From positions 62,001-126,000 of the forward strand of contig BJUT01000002.1 of the NCBI GenBank assembly GCA_007988745.1: a stretch of DNA of 64,000 nucleotides. The letters run 5' to 3'. Of the stretch, positions 45,253-54,084 are shown piece by piece; the first letter of the stretch is position 1; every line of letters starts with the position of its first letter. The notes beneath the pieces were generated by a model. The model ran no database searches and had not been told where the DNA came from. It saw only the letters and a list, made by a program, of their open reading frames with translations. A program made the translations under genes and the position numbers. Source of the stretch: Pseudoalteromonas atlantica. GTDB lineage: Bacteria; Pseudomonadota; Gammaproteobacteria; Enterobacterales; Alteromonadaceae.

Positions 45253-46894
45253 TATAACAAAGCCATGGCTTGCGCTTATTTTAATACCGCCTTTTTTAAC
45301 GGCGTGCCATAGTTTTAAGCCCGGAAAAGAGATTCAGCCACACATAGCACAAGAGCTTGCTCCTGTAAGCAATAATGCTAAAAGTGTTGCCCCGGTAGAG
45401 GTGAGTAGCGCGCTTACACAAAGCTTACTTTCATCACTTAATAGCGAGCAAAGTTTAACAAATGAGTTAGCTGTAAAGCGTTTTGATGTTGCCGCAAAAG
45501 AGGTAGAAATAAGCTCATTTTTTAATGGATTAACTGCTGATACTCCATACAGCGTGGCAGTACACCCAAAGGTGAGCGGAGTTATTTCTTTAAATTTAAA
45601 AAACGTAACGTTTGAAGAAGTTATAGCTGTTATTAAACGCATGTACCCGTTAGATATTGTCCAAGAAGGTCGTATTGTGCAGGTGTTACCAGCGGTCATG
45701 CGCACAGAAACTATACCGGTTAATTATTTAATGATGCAGCGCCATGGGCAATCAACGGTAAGTGTTGTTGCTGGTGGAGTGAGCCAGTTTTCACAAAACA
45801 ACTCAAGTTCAAATTCAAGCTCAAACAGTAGTAATAATTCGAGCCAAAATAATCAGTTTGGCAGCGATAATCAAAATACCGAGCTAAATGGCTCTCGCAT
45901 CCAAACAATTAACCAAAACGACTTTTGGAAGGAGCTTGAGCTTGCTCTTAAATCACTTATTGGTTCAAACGATGGCCGTTATGTAGTTGCCAGCCCACAG
46001 GCAAGCTTGGTTACGGTTAATGCATTACCCAGTGAAATAAACCAGTTAAAAGACTTTTTACGTCAAAGCCAAGAAAACCTTCAGCGACAAGTTATTCTTG
46101 AGGCTAAAATTGTCGAAATAACTTTAAAAGATGAATACCAACAAGGGGTTAACTGGGAGCGAATTTCTAGAGGGTTAGAAGGAGGGGTGTCGTTTGCAAC
46201 AACAGCAGGCAGCATAGGTAATTCTATTTCAGCTACTTTAGGAGGGGTCTCCTCGTTAACGATTGAAAAAGGCGACTTTAGCGGCGTAATTAGCTTGCTT
46301 GAAACGCAGGGCGACCTGCAAATGCTTTCTAACCCGCGTGTAACTGCAACAAACAATCAAAAAGCCGTGATTAAAGTGGGGCAAGATGAGTACTTTGTTA
46401 CTAACGTTTCGAGCACAACAGTAACGGGCACCTCAACGACTACGTCACCAGAAATAGATCTAACTCCGTTTTTTTCGGGAATTGCCTTAGATGTCACACC
46501 ACAAATTGATAAATATGGCTCAGTTATTTTACACGTTCACCCATCGGTAACTGAAACAGAAGAGCAGCTCAAGGTGATTACATTAGATGATCAGCGTTTT
46601 GAGTTGCCGCTTGCACAAAGCAATATTCGTGAATCTGATACGGTGATCCGCGCTCAAAGTGGTGAAATAGTCGTAATTGGTGGGTTAATGCAAACCACCA
46701 CAGAAGATGAAGAATCGAAAACACCTATTTTGGGCGATGTGCCAATATTAGGTAATTTATTTAAAAGTATTAGTAAGCGCCAAGAGAAAAAAGAGCTCGT
46801 TATTTTAATCAAGCCAACGGTGGTGATGCCCGACACGTGGAAAAAGCAACAAGCTCACAGCCGCGCGCTGTTAAATACATGGTATGAGAACTAA
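45236..46894 (+). CDS. mshL: MshL, MSHA outer-membrane secretin (lipoprotein)
   Basis: The 552-aa secretin has a lipoprotein signal (FLTAC, Cys24), unlike PilQ. An STN-type domain (SGVISLNLKNVTFEEVIAVI, about 112-132) and an N1-like domain (YVVASPQASLVTVNA) precede the secretin core: ILEAKIVEITL, SNPRVTATNNQKAVIKVG, and the C-terminal TPILGDVPILGNLFKS. A Ser/Asn-rich low-complexity insert occupies about residues 187-215. It forms the outer-membrane channel for the MSHA pilus. Confidence 0.94.
   Translation: MKLKNNITKPWLALILIPPFLTACHSFKPGKEIQPHIAQELAPVSNNAKSVAPVEVSSALTQSLLSSLNSEQSLTNELAVKRFDVAAKEVEISSFFNGLTADTPYSVAVHPKVSGVISLNLKNVTFEEVIAVIKRMYPLDIVQEGRIVQVLPAVMRTETIPVNYLMMQRHGQSTVSVVAGGVSQFSQNNSSSNSSSNSSNNSSQNNQFGSDNQNTELNGSRIQTINQNDFWKELELALKSLIGSNDGRYVVASPQASLVTVNALPSEINQLKDFLRQSQENLQRQVILEAKIVEITLKDEYQQGVNWERISRGLEGGVSFATTAGSIGNSISATLGGVSSLTIEKGDFSGVISLLETQGDLQMLSNPRVTATNNQKAVIKVGQDEYFVTNVSSTTVTGTSTTTSPEIDLTPFFSGIALDVTPQIDKYGSVILHVHPSVTETEEQLKVITLDDQRFELPLAQSNIRESDTVIRAQSGEIVVIGGLMQTTTEDEESKTPILGDVPILGNLFKSISKRQEKKELVILIKPTVVMPDTWKKQQAHSRALLNTWYEN
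45795..45880 (+). repeat. Ser/Asn-coding microsatellite in mshL
   Basis: Degenerate repeats of AAC/AAT and AGC/TCA/AGT codons encode alternating Asn and Ser stretches. The tract sits between the periplasmic N-domains of MshL and would be a flexible linker of variable length. Confidence 0.7.
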
Positions 46895-46896
46895 CT

Positions 46897-47799
46897 ATGT
46901 ATTTGAGCTTTTTTAATTTAAGTGAAATGCCTTTCACCTTAACCCCAAACACCGAGTTTTTTTGTGCACTTGAGCCGCACCACGAAGCGATGCAAGTACT
47001 TACCACAGCGCTAGAAATGGGGGAGGGATTTATAAAAGTAACAGGAGAAGTAGGGACAGGCAAAACCTTACTATGCAGAAAACTTTTAAATCAAATTGAA
47101 GAAGACTACTTTGTGGCTTATTTACCTAATTCTTATTTAAGCCCTGAAGAATTACGTTGGGCTATTGCTGTAGAACTTGGCATGGAGGTAGATAAAAGCC
47201 TAGATCAGCAATCGTTAAGTCAGCAAATAAACCATTACTTATTAGAGCTGCAAGAAGATAACGAACGGGTTGTACTACTAATAGATGAAGCGCAGTGCTT
47301 GAGTTGGGATACACTTGAAGCGCTTCGATTATTTACAAACCTAGAAACCGAAACCGAAAAGCTTATTCAGGTGGTGCTATTTGGCCAACCTGAATTAGAT
47401 GAAAAACTTGCTAATAGTAAAGTGAGGCAACTACGCCAGCGGATCAGTTTTTCCTACTCATTGCGTGCAATGACCGCCAGTGAAGTTATTTATTATATTA
47501 ATCACCGTTTACAGGTGGCAGGCTTTAATCAGCCACCACTATTTACTAATCGTTTAGGATTAAAAATAGCGCGTGCGAGTCGAGGAATTCCCCGTTTGGT
47601 CAATATTTTATGCCATAAAGTTTTACTGCAGGCATACGGTGAAGGCCTTAAAAGAGTAACGCCGCGCCATATACATCTTGCCATTGCAGACACCGAAGAT
47701 TGCAAAAAGCACCATGCTAACCATTACTGGGCTTACAGCTTATTAGCTATTAGTGTTTTTGTTATTGCAATTATGTGGGTATGGAGGCAATGGTTATGA
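46897..47799 (+). CDS. mshM: MshM, ExeA-like AAA ATPase of the MSHA locus
   Basis: The 300-aa protein has an N-terminal LSEMPFTLTPNTEFF motif typical of ExeA/GspA-type ATPases. Walker A is VTGEVGTGKTLLCR (about 48-61), Walker B VVLLIDEAQCL (about 127-137), and sensor regions include VVLFGQPELDEKL. A C-terminal membrane helix (about 277-297) is present. It may help assemble the secretin in the envelope, by analogy to GspA. Two bases separate it from mshL; it overlaps mshN slightly. Confidence 0.92.
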   Translation: MYLSFFNLSEMPFTLTPNTEFFCALEPHHEAMQVLTTALEMGEGFIKVTGEVGTGKTLLCRKLLNQIEEDYFVAYLPNSYLSPEELRWAIAVELGMEVDKSLDQQSLSQQINHYLLELQEDNERVVLLIDEAQCLSWDTLEALRLFTNLETETEKLIQVVLFGQPELDEKLANSKVRQLRQRISFSYSLRAMTASEVIYYINHRLQVAGFNQPPLFTNRLGLKIARASRGIPRLVNILCHKVLLQAYGEGLKRVTPRHIHLAIADTEDCKKHHANHYWAYSLLAISVFVIAIMWVWRQWL

Positions 47800-48986
47800 G
47801 TGTTATTAATAACATGCTAAAAAATATCGACCAGCGCCAAACTGCACAGCGTAATCAGCAAAGTGGTGGGGTCGATATTCCCCCTGTACGCGACTACCAC
47901 GATGTATTATTTAAAGTGCTGAGTGTTTTATTAGCGATTGTACTAATTTTTACAGCCTACCTTTATTTACCTTTTGCACAGGCACCACAAGCGAGTAGCG
48001 ACACGGCTGAAAAAGCATATGCGGTTAATAATAACAGCCAGCCGATTGAAATTGCTCAAGCTAAAATTACCCCCGTAATTAAGCCCTTAAAACAATTAAG
48101 CGAAGAAAACACTGGCGCTAAAGCAGCTCATATTAATGCAGATACGCAAAAAGAGCTGGCGCAGGTACAAAGCAATAACGCATTGCTTGATCAGCCAAAA
48201 GACGAAGTAATACAGCTACACGCTGCAGACAAAGCCGCGCTACTGAGCAAAAAAGCAAGCCCCCCAGAAGTAAGCGCTAAAGTAGCCACTAGCACAGAAA
48301 TAAATGCCCCAGTTGAAGCAAAAAGCAGTGCACCAGTAAAAAGCATTACACAGGCTAAGCAGCCGCCCGCTGAAAATAAATTAGTAAAAACTGCCAGTGT
48401 TAAACAAAGCAAAGCCCAGCGCATAGCACAGCAATTAAAGCGTGCTAAACAAGCGTTGGAATTTGCTTTATATGATGATGCGATTAACGATTTAACCGCT
48501 ATTTTACAAACACAACCTGAGCATATAGAGGCGCGTAATTTACTCGCGGCAACGTATTTTCAGCAACAAGATGTACTTATGGCTCAGCAGTTATTAGTTG
48601 CTGGCATAAAAATAAACCCTGAGGTTGTGCAGTGGCGTGTAATGCTCAGTAAAATTTTAATTATGCAACAAGAGTACGAAGGCGTACTTAAACTGCTTAT
48701 AGCCGAACTTGAGCCGCAAGCAAACTTGGAGTTTTGGTTATTAAAAGGTACTGCAGCACAAAATGCGCAGCAACATCAAATAGCGCTTGCGAGTTTTACA
48801 CAGCTTACACAGCTTCAGCCTCAGCAGGCTAAGTGGTGGCTGGCGTTAGCTACTTCAAAAGATGCGTTGGGGGAATTTGCTGATGCAAAGCACCTTTATA
48901 AAGTTGCCCTAGATTTAGGCGGTTTAAATGCCGCAATGACGCAACATGCACTACAGCGCTTAGTCGCATTGAAGGAGGCTGTATGA
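47796..48986 (+). CDS. mshN: MshN, TPR protein of the MSHA locus
   Basis: The 396-aa protein starts MSVINNMLKNIDQRQ, the conserved MshN N-terminus. A membrane helix (about 37-57) leads to a long Ala/Lys/Gln-rich linker, then TPR repeats (about 215-385, e.g. ALEFALYDDAINDLTAILQT and ARNLLAATYFQQQ). It likely scaffolds pilus assembly at the inner membrane. The start is set by GGAGG 8 bp upstream; seven extra upstream codons are unlikely. The stop overlaps mshE by 4 bp. Confidence 0.9.
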   Translation: MSVINNMLKNIDQRQTAQRNQQSGGVDIPPVRDYHDVLFKVLSVLLAIVLIFTAYLYLPFAQAPQASSDTAEKAYAVNNNSQPIEIAQAKITPVIKPLKQLSEENTGAKAAHINADTQKELAQVQSNNALLDQPKDEVIQLHAADKAALLSKKASPPEVSAKVATSTEINAPVEAKSSAPVKSITQAKQPPAENKLVKTASVKQSKAQRIAQQLKRAKQALEFALYDDAINDLTAILQTQPEHIEARNLLAATYFQQQDVLMAQQLLVAGIKINPEVVQWRVMLSKILIMQQEYEGVLKLLIAELEPQANLEFWLLKGTAAQNAQQHQIALASFTQLTQLQPQQAKWWLALATSKDALGEFADAKHLYKVALDLGGLNAAMTQHALQRLVALKEAV

Positions 48987-50710
48987 GACCCAGTTTAAAA
49001 ATGCGCTTAGGGGACTTACTCGTTCATGAGCAAATGATCACCGAAGCGCAGCTAAGCGAAGCACTCAATGTGCAAGCTGCGTCAGGGCGAAAGTTAGGGG
49101 CTACATTAATTGCGCTTGAGTTTATAAGTGAGCCGCAATTATTGCGCTTTTTAGCCCAACAATTACAAATACCGTTTTTAGATATATCGCAGCGCAAAAT
49201 ATCTTCAGATGTATCTAAATTACTTTCAGAGGTTTATGCCAGACGCTACCGAGCATTAGTAATAGAAGATAACGGGGATTCTGTGTTAGTTGGAATGAGT
49301 GACCCCGCTGATTTGAGAGCATTGGATCAGTTAGCGCCAATGCTAGCCCCTAAGCGAATTGAGCTTGCTGTTGTGCAAGAAAGCCAGCTTATGGCAGCGT
49401 TTGATAATGTGTACCGCCGAACAGAAGAGATTACTAACTTTGCTGAAAAGCTACACGAAGAATACGAAGACGTAGAAGAGTTTGATCTTAATTCCTTAGC
49501 AGATGAAACCTCTGACGCCACCGTAGTAAAACTACTGCAATCTATATTTGAAGATGCAGTACAAGTACGTGCCTCAGATATCCACATAGAACCCGATGAA
49601 AGGCTATTACGCATTCGCCAACGAGTTGATGGTGTATTGCAAGAGCACACATTAAACCAAGTAAAAATAGCCTCTGCTTTAGTACTTAGGCTAAAGCTTA
49701 TGTCGGGGTTAGATATATCGGAGAAGCGTTTACCGCAAGATGGCCGTTTTAATATAAAAGTGCACGCGCACAGCATTGATGTACGTTTATCGACAATGCC
49801 TGTGCAATATGGCGAGTCAGTTGTGATGCGGTTGCTCGACCAATCTGCAGGGCTTTTATCGTTAGATGAAACGGGCATGCCGGTGCATATTTTAAAACGC
49901 CTGCGCAGCATTATAAAACGCCCTCATGGCATGGTGTTAGTGACTGGGCCTACCGGTTCAGGAAAAACGACCACCTTGTATGGCGCTTTAAGTGAGCTTA
50001 ATCAACAAGAAAGTAAAATTATTACCGTAGAAGATCCGGTTGAATACCGCATTGGACGGGTAAACCAGGTGCAAATAAACAACAAAATAGGCTTAAGTTT
50101 TGCCAGTGTATTAAGAACCACGTTACGCCAAGATCCCGATATTATTATGGTTGGCGAAATGCGTGACCAAGAAACCGTTGATATAGGCCTAAGGGCTGCA
50201 TTAACAGGCCATTTAGTACTTTCTACGTTACATACCAACGATGCTATATCAAGCGCAATGCGCTTAATTGATATGGGGGCACCCGCTTATCTAGTTGCAA
50301 GCTCACTACGCGCTATTATTGCTCAGCGTTTAGTTAGGCGTATTTGCAATGAATGTAAAACACCGTATCACCCAGATAAACAAGAACAAAGCTGGCTTAC
50401 GTATTTAGGCGAAGATGTTAGCAGCACACAGTTTTGGCGAGGCCAAGGCTGCACAGCATGTAGCCATAGCGGCTACAAAGGCAGGGTGGGGATTTTTGAG
50501 CTGTTAGAAATGAACGACGCTATGATGGATGCCCTGCGTATTAACGACACACAGCGTTTTGGTGAAGCGGCTAAAAATAGCGCTAATTTTGCACCGCTTT
50601 CTTATATGGCTTTAACGTATGCAAAGCAAGGCATTACCTCGTTAGATGAGGTATTTAAAGTGGCTGAATATGTACCTGAAGTGGTAGGTGATGACGATGC
50701 AGCTTTATAG
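48983..50710 (+). CDS. mshE: MshE, PilB/GspE-type extension ATPase
   Basis: The 575-aa hexameric ATPase powers MSHA pilus extension. The N-terminal domain (residues 1-150) has the MshEN pattern (RLGDLLVHEQMITEAQLSEAL, LGATLIALEFI), which in V. cholerae MshE binds c-di-GMP. The ATPase core has Walker A GPTGSGKTTTLYGAL (about 315), the Asp box ITVEDPVEY, Walker B QDPDIIMVGEMRD and the His box LSTLHTNDA. A zinc-binding CNEC...CTAC pair follows near 455-495. Extension may therefore be gated by c-di-GMP. Confidence 0.95.
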   Translation: MRPSLKMRLGDLLVHEQMITEAQLSEALNVQAASGRKLGATLIALEFISEPQLLRFLAQQLQIPFLDISQRKISSDVSKLLSEVYARRYRALVIEDNGDSVLVGMSDPADLRALDQLAPMLAPKRIELAVVQESQLMAAFDNVYRRTEEITNFAEKLHEEYEDVEEFDLNSLADETSDATVVKLLQSIFEDAVQVRASDIHIEPDERLLRIRQRVDGVLQEHTLNQVKIASALVLRLKLMSGLDISEKRLPQDGRFNIKVHAHSIDVRLSTMPVQYGESVVMRLLDQSAGLLSLDETGMPVHILKRLRSIIKRPHGMVLVTGPTGSGKTTTLYGALSELNQQESKIITVEDPVEYRIGRVNQVQINNKIGLSFASVLRTTLRQDPDIIMVGEMRDQETVDIGLRAALTGHLVLSTLHTNDAISSAMRLIDMGAPAYLVASSLRAIIAQRLVRRICNECKTPYHPDKQEQSWLTYLGEDVSSTQFWRGQGCTACSHSGYKGRVGIFELLEMNDAMMDALRINDTQRFGEAAKNSANFAPLSYMALTYAKQGITSLDEVFKVAEYVPEVVGDDDAAL

Positions 50711-51914
50711 TTACAAAGCCAAAGACGCAAAAGGTGCGCTGGTTAAAGGGCGTGTTGAGGCAAATAATGAGGCCGGTGTGGCCGATAGCTTATTAAAGCG
50801 CCAGTACATACCTATTTCAATTTCGTTAGTTGAAACAAAAAACAATATAAAGTTATTCGATAACCTATTTAGCGAAAAAATAACCCTTGATGACATGATC
50901 ATGTTTTCACGGCAAATGTATTCTTTACTTAAAGCCGGGATCCCCATTATTAGGGCAATGATAGGGCTTGCTGATACCACGCAAAATAAAGAGTTTAAAA
51001 GTGTATTGCTTGAGGTAACACGCCAGCTCGAACAAGGCCGTGAACTATCTAGTGCGTTAGCTATACACAGCAAGGTGTTTAGCCGCTTAACTATCTCTAT
51101 GGTTAAAGTCGGAGAAGGGTCGGGACGATTAGAAGATGCGTTTTATCAACTGGCTATTTATTTTGAAAAAGAGCAAGAGACTCGTAAGCGCATAAAAGCC
51201 GCTATGCGTTACCCCACTTTTGTTATTTTGGCGCTTTTAGTTGCGATGATCATATTAAATATTTTTGTGATCCCTACCTTTGCCAGCATGTTCGAAAAGT
51301 TTGATGCAGAGCTGCCTTTAATGACCCAGATCCTCATTGGCACCAGTAACTTTTTTGTCAATTATTGGTGGCTGCTAGCGCTAATGTTAGTGGGGGGAGT
51401 CGTTGCATGGCGTCGGTATTTAAATACGGCGGCTGGGCGCTTTAAGTGGGATCACCACAAACTCAAAATTCCATTTGTAGGCGATATTTTAAAACGCACC
51501 TTACTTGGCCGTTATAGCCAAAGTTTAGCCATGGTGCTGCGCTCGGGCGTCCCTATGACGACAGGGTTGTCGTTAACGGCCCATGCAGTTGATAACAGCT
51601 ACATGGAAAAAGCCATTATCACCATGCGTCAAGATATCGAAAAAGGCGATAGTTTGTTGCGGGCTTCGCGAAGTAGCGAGCTATTTTCACAGTTGGTACT
51701 GCAAATGGTAGCAGTGGGTGAAGAAACTGGTCGCGTAGATGAGTTATTACAAGAAGCAGCTGATTTTTACGAACGAGAAGTCGATTACGATTTACGCAGT
51801 TTAACCGCAAAAATAGAGCCCATTTTGACGGTGTTTGTTGCCATTATGGTGCTTATTTTAGCACTCGGTATTTTTATGCCAATGTGGAACATGATGTCGG
51901 CTATTAAAGGGTAG
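50697..51914 (+). CDS. mshG: MshG, inner-membrane platform protein (PilC/GspF family)
   Basis: The 405-aa polytopic protein has two T2SSF domains (about 70-190 and 270-395) with FSRQMYSLLKAGIPIIRAM, MVKVGEGSGRLEDAF and the matching MVAVGEETGRVDELL. Three to four membrane helices are predicted. It is the platform on which MshE acts. The start at 50697 (MQLYSYKAKD) is inside the mshE 3' end; a GTG three codons upstream is the alternative. Confidence 0.94.
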   Translation: MQLYSYKAKDAKGALVKGRVEANNEAGVADSLLKRQYIPISISLVETKNNIKLFDNLFSEKITLDDMIMFSRQMYSLLKAGIPIIRAMIGLADTTQNKEFKSVLLEVTRQLEQGRELSSALAIHSKVFSRLTISMVKVGEGSGRLEDAFYQLAIYFEKEQETRKRIKAAMRYPTFVILALLVAMIILNIFVIPTFASMFEKFDAELPLMTQILIGTSNFFVNYWWLLALMLVGGVVAWRRYLNTAAGRFKWDHHKLKIPFVGDILKRTLLGRYSQSLAMVLRSGVPMTTGLSLTAHAVDNSYMEKAIITMRQDIEKGDSLLRASRSSELFSQLVLQMVAVGEETGRVDELLQEAADFYEREVDYDLRSLTAKIEPILTVFVAIMVLILALGIFMPMWNMMSAIKG

Positions 51915-51919
51915 CCATT

Positions 51920-52504
51920 GTGACTAACGGTCGTGTTCGTGCAACAGGTTTTTCGTTATTTGAGCTCGTTTTAGTAGTTGTTTTACTGGCAGTTATTATG
52001 GCTTTTGCTATACCTCAATATATAGGCATTAAAAATCAGGCACACAATGCGAGTGTGGATGTGGTAGCTGGTGGATTTGCCTCTGCGGTGTTGATGGTCA
52101 AAGGTCAGTGGGAATTATCGGGGCGTCCAAAGGGCGTTAATAATACAACACATATTAATTACGGAGGTGTCATTGTTGGTGTCGATGGACACAGAGGCAC
52201 ACCAACGGGTGATAAAACGACTAATACTGATACGCGGGCCAGCGCAATGACTGCACTGCAATGCCAAAAAGTATTAAGTGTAATTTTACAAGATGCGCCT
52301 ACAAGCACATTAAGTACCGAGGTTTCTATAATAACCAAGGTGAGTTATTTAGTGCGTTATAACACTAAAAACAACCAGTGTATTTATTATTTAACTCATA
52401 ATTTAAACACCAATAACCTACCTACCGATGGCGCCGTTATGGCTAAAAAAGTAGGGTTTTCGTACTTTCCAACAACAGGCAAAGTGCAAATTTTTAAAAA
52501 CTAA
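51920..52504 (+). CDS. mshB: MSHA minor pilin (MshB-like)
   Basis: The 194-aa prepilin has a short leader cleaved at G-F (TG-FSLFELVLVVVLLAVIMAFAIPQY), with Glu5 of the mature protein retained. The globular domain follows and includes two cysteines in QCQKV and NQCIYY. It starts with a GTG 5 bp after mshG and precedes mshA, the position of mshB. The assignment to MshB is by order; pilin globular domains diverge fast. Confidence 0.83.
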   Translation: MTNGRVRATGFSLFELVLVVVLLAVIMAFAIPQYIGIKNQAHNASVDVVAGGFASAVLMVKGQWELSGRPKGVNNTTHINYGGVIVGVDGHRGTPTGDKTTNTDTRASAMTALQCQKVLSVILQDAPTSTLSTEVSIITKVSYLVRYNTKNNQCIYYLTHNLNTNNLPTDGAVMAKKVGFSYFPTTGKVQIFKN

Positions 52505-52526
52505 GTAATTATAAAGAGGCTTACTT

Positions 52527-53054
52527 ATGAAAACGCAGTCATTAAAACAACCAATGAATAAGCAAGCAGGTTTTACGCTTGTTGAACTAATAATTGTAAT
52601 TGTAATTTTAGGTATTTTAGCGGTGACCGCTGCCCCTCGTTTTTTAAACCTGCAAGGTGATGCTAACGCTTCTACACTCGAAGGTTTACAAGGCTCAATT
52701 CGCAGTGGTATGAACATCGTTAATGGTAAATCTATTATCGCAAGTGACCACAAAAAAGCGAGTGCAACGGTTACTGTTGATACCGGGAATGCAGTACCTA
52801 CAGTGTATGGCTACCCTGCAGCGACAGAAGCAGCTTTTGAAGCTTTTTTAGATGTTGAATTTGCATCTGATGACTCTGCTGATTTTAATCTTGTAGCAGT
52901 TGCCGCTGATGAAAAAGCAATTATTTTCCCTAATAGCTACGTGCAAACTGATGATTGTCGTATTGAGTATACACAAGCTGCAGATGCAAACGACGGCACG
53001 CCGCCTGTATCTGTTACGCCTCCTACTGTTACGCTTATCACGAGTGGGTGTTAA
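52527..53054 (+). CDS. mshA: MshA, major MSHA pilin
   Basis: The 175-aa prepilin has a 15-residue leader ending QAG before FTLVELIIVIVILGILAVTAAPRFLNL, which is the canonical MshA N-terminal helix with Glu5. The C-terminal part carries a Cys pair (DDCRIEY and the terminal SGC) that should form the variable D-loop. The loop is Pro/Thr/Val-rich. GAGG lies 8 bp before the first ATG; the internal Met10 lacks a ribosome site. The fibre subunit mediates surface attachment. Confidence 0.93.
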   Translation: MKTQSLKQPMNKQAGFTLVELIIVIVILGILAVTAAPRFLNLQGDANASTLEGLQGSIRSGMNIVNGKSIIASDHKKASATVTVDTGNAVPTVYGYPAATEAAFEAFLDVEFASDDSADFNLVAVAADEKAIIFPNSYVQTDDCRIEYTQAADANDGTPPVSVTPPTVTLITSGC

Positions 53055-53063
53055 TTTACATAA

Positions 53064-53555
53064 ATGAATAGCAGTAGTAATCAACGATTGCGTGGCTTCA
53101 CACTGGTTGAATTAATTATTACTTTAGTTATTTTGGGCATACTGTCGGTAACGGCAGTGCCCAAGTTGCTAGGAAGTTCAACAGAGCAAGCATACTCATA
53201 CAGAGATAGGGTATTAAACGCCCTGCGCACAGTACAATTACGCGCGATGCAAAATACTGCAACAAGCAGCTGCCATAAACTGTATATTTCACCTACCTTG
53301 GTTGCGGGGCCAGAGCCAGAAACCTGTACTGGCGGCCCAAGTACCAATAATAGCGAGCATTTAGTTGTTGCTATCAATACCGAGCGCAGCGACGTACGAT
53401 TTAATGCCTTAGATAGCAATGCTAATGTGTTTACGCAAATTAACTTTGACCCATTTGGGCGAGCAGATCAAAACTGCACAGTACAATGTAAAATTGACCT
53501 AGGTCTAGCCGCGGTGTGCATTAGCGGTGAAGGGCTTATTTATGCCTGCCCCTAA
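53064..53555 (+). CDS. mshC: MSHA pilin-like protein MshC
   Basis: The 163-aa prepilin has leader and helix RG-FTLVELIITLVILGILSVTAVPKLL with Glu5. The globular domain has several cysteines (SSCHKLY, EPETCTGG, QNCTVQCKID, AVCISG). Position after mshA identifies it as MshC, a minor pilin. It overlaps the 5' end of mshD. Confidence 0.88.
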   Translation: MNSSSNQRLRGFTLVELIITLVILGILSVTAVPKLLGSSTEQAYSYRDRVLNALRTVQLRAMQNTATSSCHKLYISPTLVAGPEPETCTGGPSTNNSEHLVVAINTERSDVRFNALDSNANVFTQINFDPFGRADQNCTVQCKIDLGLAAVCISGEGLIYACP

Positions 53556-54084
53556 AATACAATCAGGTTTTACCTTGATTGAGCTGATTATTGGCATTGT
53601 AATGTTTGCTATTGCGCTAAGTATCATTACAGCGCTTATAGCACCTCAAGCAAAGCAAAGTGCCGAGCCTATTGTCGCACTCAGGGCCTCAGAGCTTGGG
53701 CAAGCATTAATGAACGAAATATTAGCTAAATCATTTGATGAACATAGCGAGCGCACGCCACCATTTAGGCGCTGCTCCGAAACAAGCTTAGGTGCCCAGC
53801 CTTGTAGTACTCATTCTGAGCTTGGTGCTGATAGCGGTGAAGCACGGACTAGTTTTAACGATGTTGATGATTACATTGCGCTCACAGGGCAGCCTATTAG
53901 TGATAGTTTAGGGAATACATTAGCGCAATACAGCGACTTTTCACTGGCTGTAAACGTGCAATACGACAGCGACCTAAACGAGGCAACCAATAACGATGGC
54001 GTTGCCTTTAAACGAATTACCATTGAAGTAACCTCACCCTTGGGACAAGTGTACGGCTTTAGTGCATATAAAGGTAATTACTAA
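53542..54084 (+). CDS. mshD: MSHA pilin-like protein MshD
   Basis: The 180-aa prepilin has SG-FTLIELIIGIVMFAIALSIITALI, the type II helix of MshD. The segment RASELGQALMNEILAKSFDEHSERTPPF is typical of this minor pilin. The start at 53542 has GAAGG upstream; five extra upstream codons are unlikely. Its stop overlaps the mshO start by one base. Confidence 0.88.
   Translation: MPAPKIQSGFTLIELIIGIVMFAIALSIITALIAPQAKQSAEPIVALRASELGQALMNEILAKSFDEHSERTPPFRRCSETSLGAQPCSTHSELGADSGEARTSFNDVDDYIALTGQPISDSLGNTLAQYSDFSLAVNVQYDSDLNEATNNDGVAFKRITIEVTSPLGQVYGFSAYKGNY

Noticed and set aside
49327..49911. 194-aa antisense ORF inside mshE
   Set aside because: Ser/Cys-rich shadow translation opposite a strongly conserved ATPase frame; no recognisable motif.
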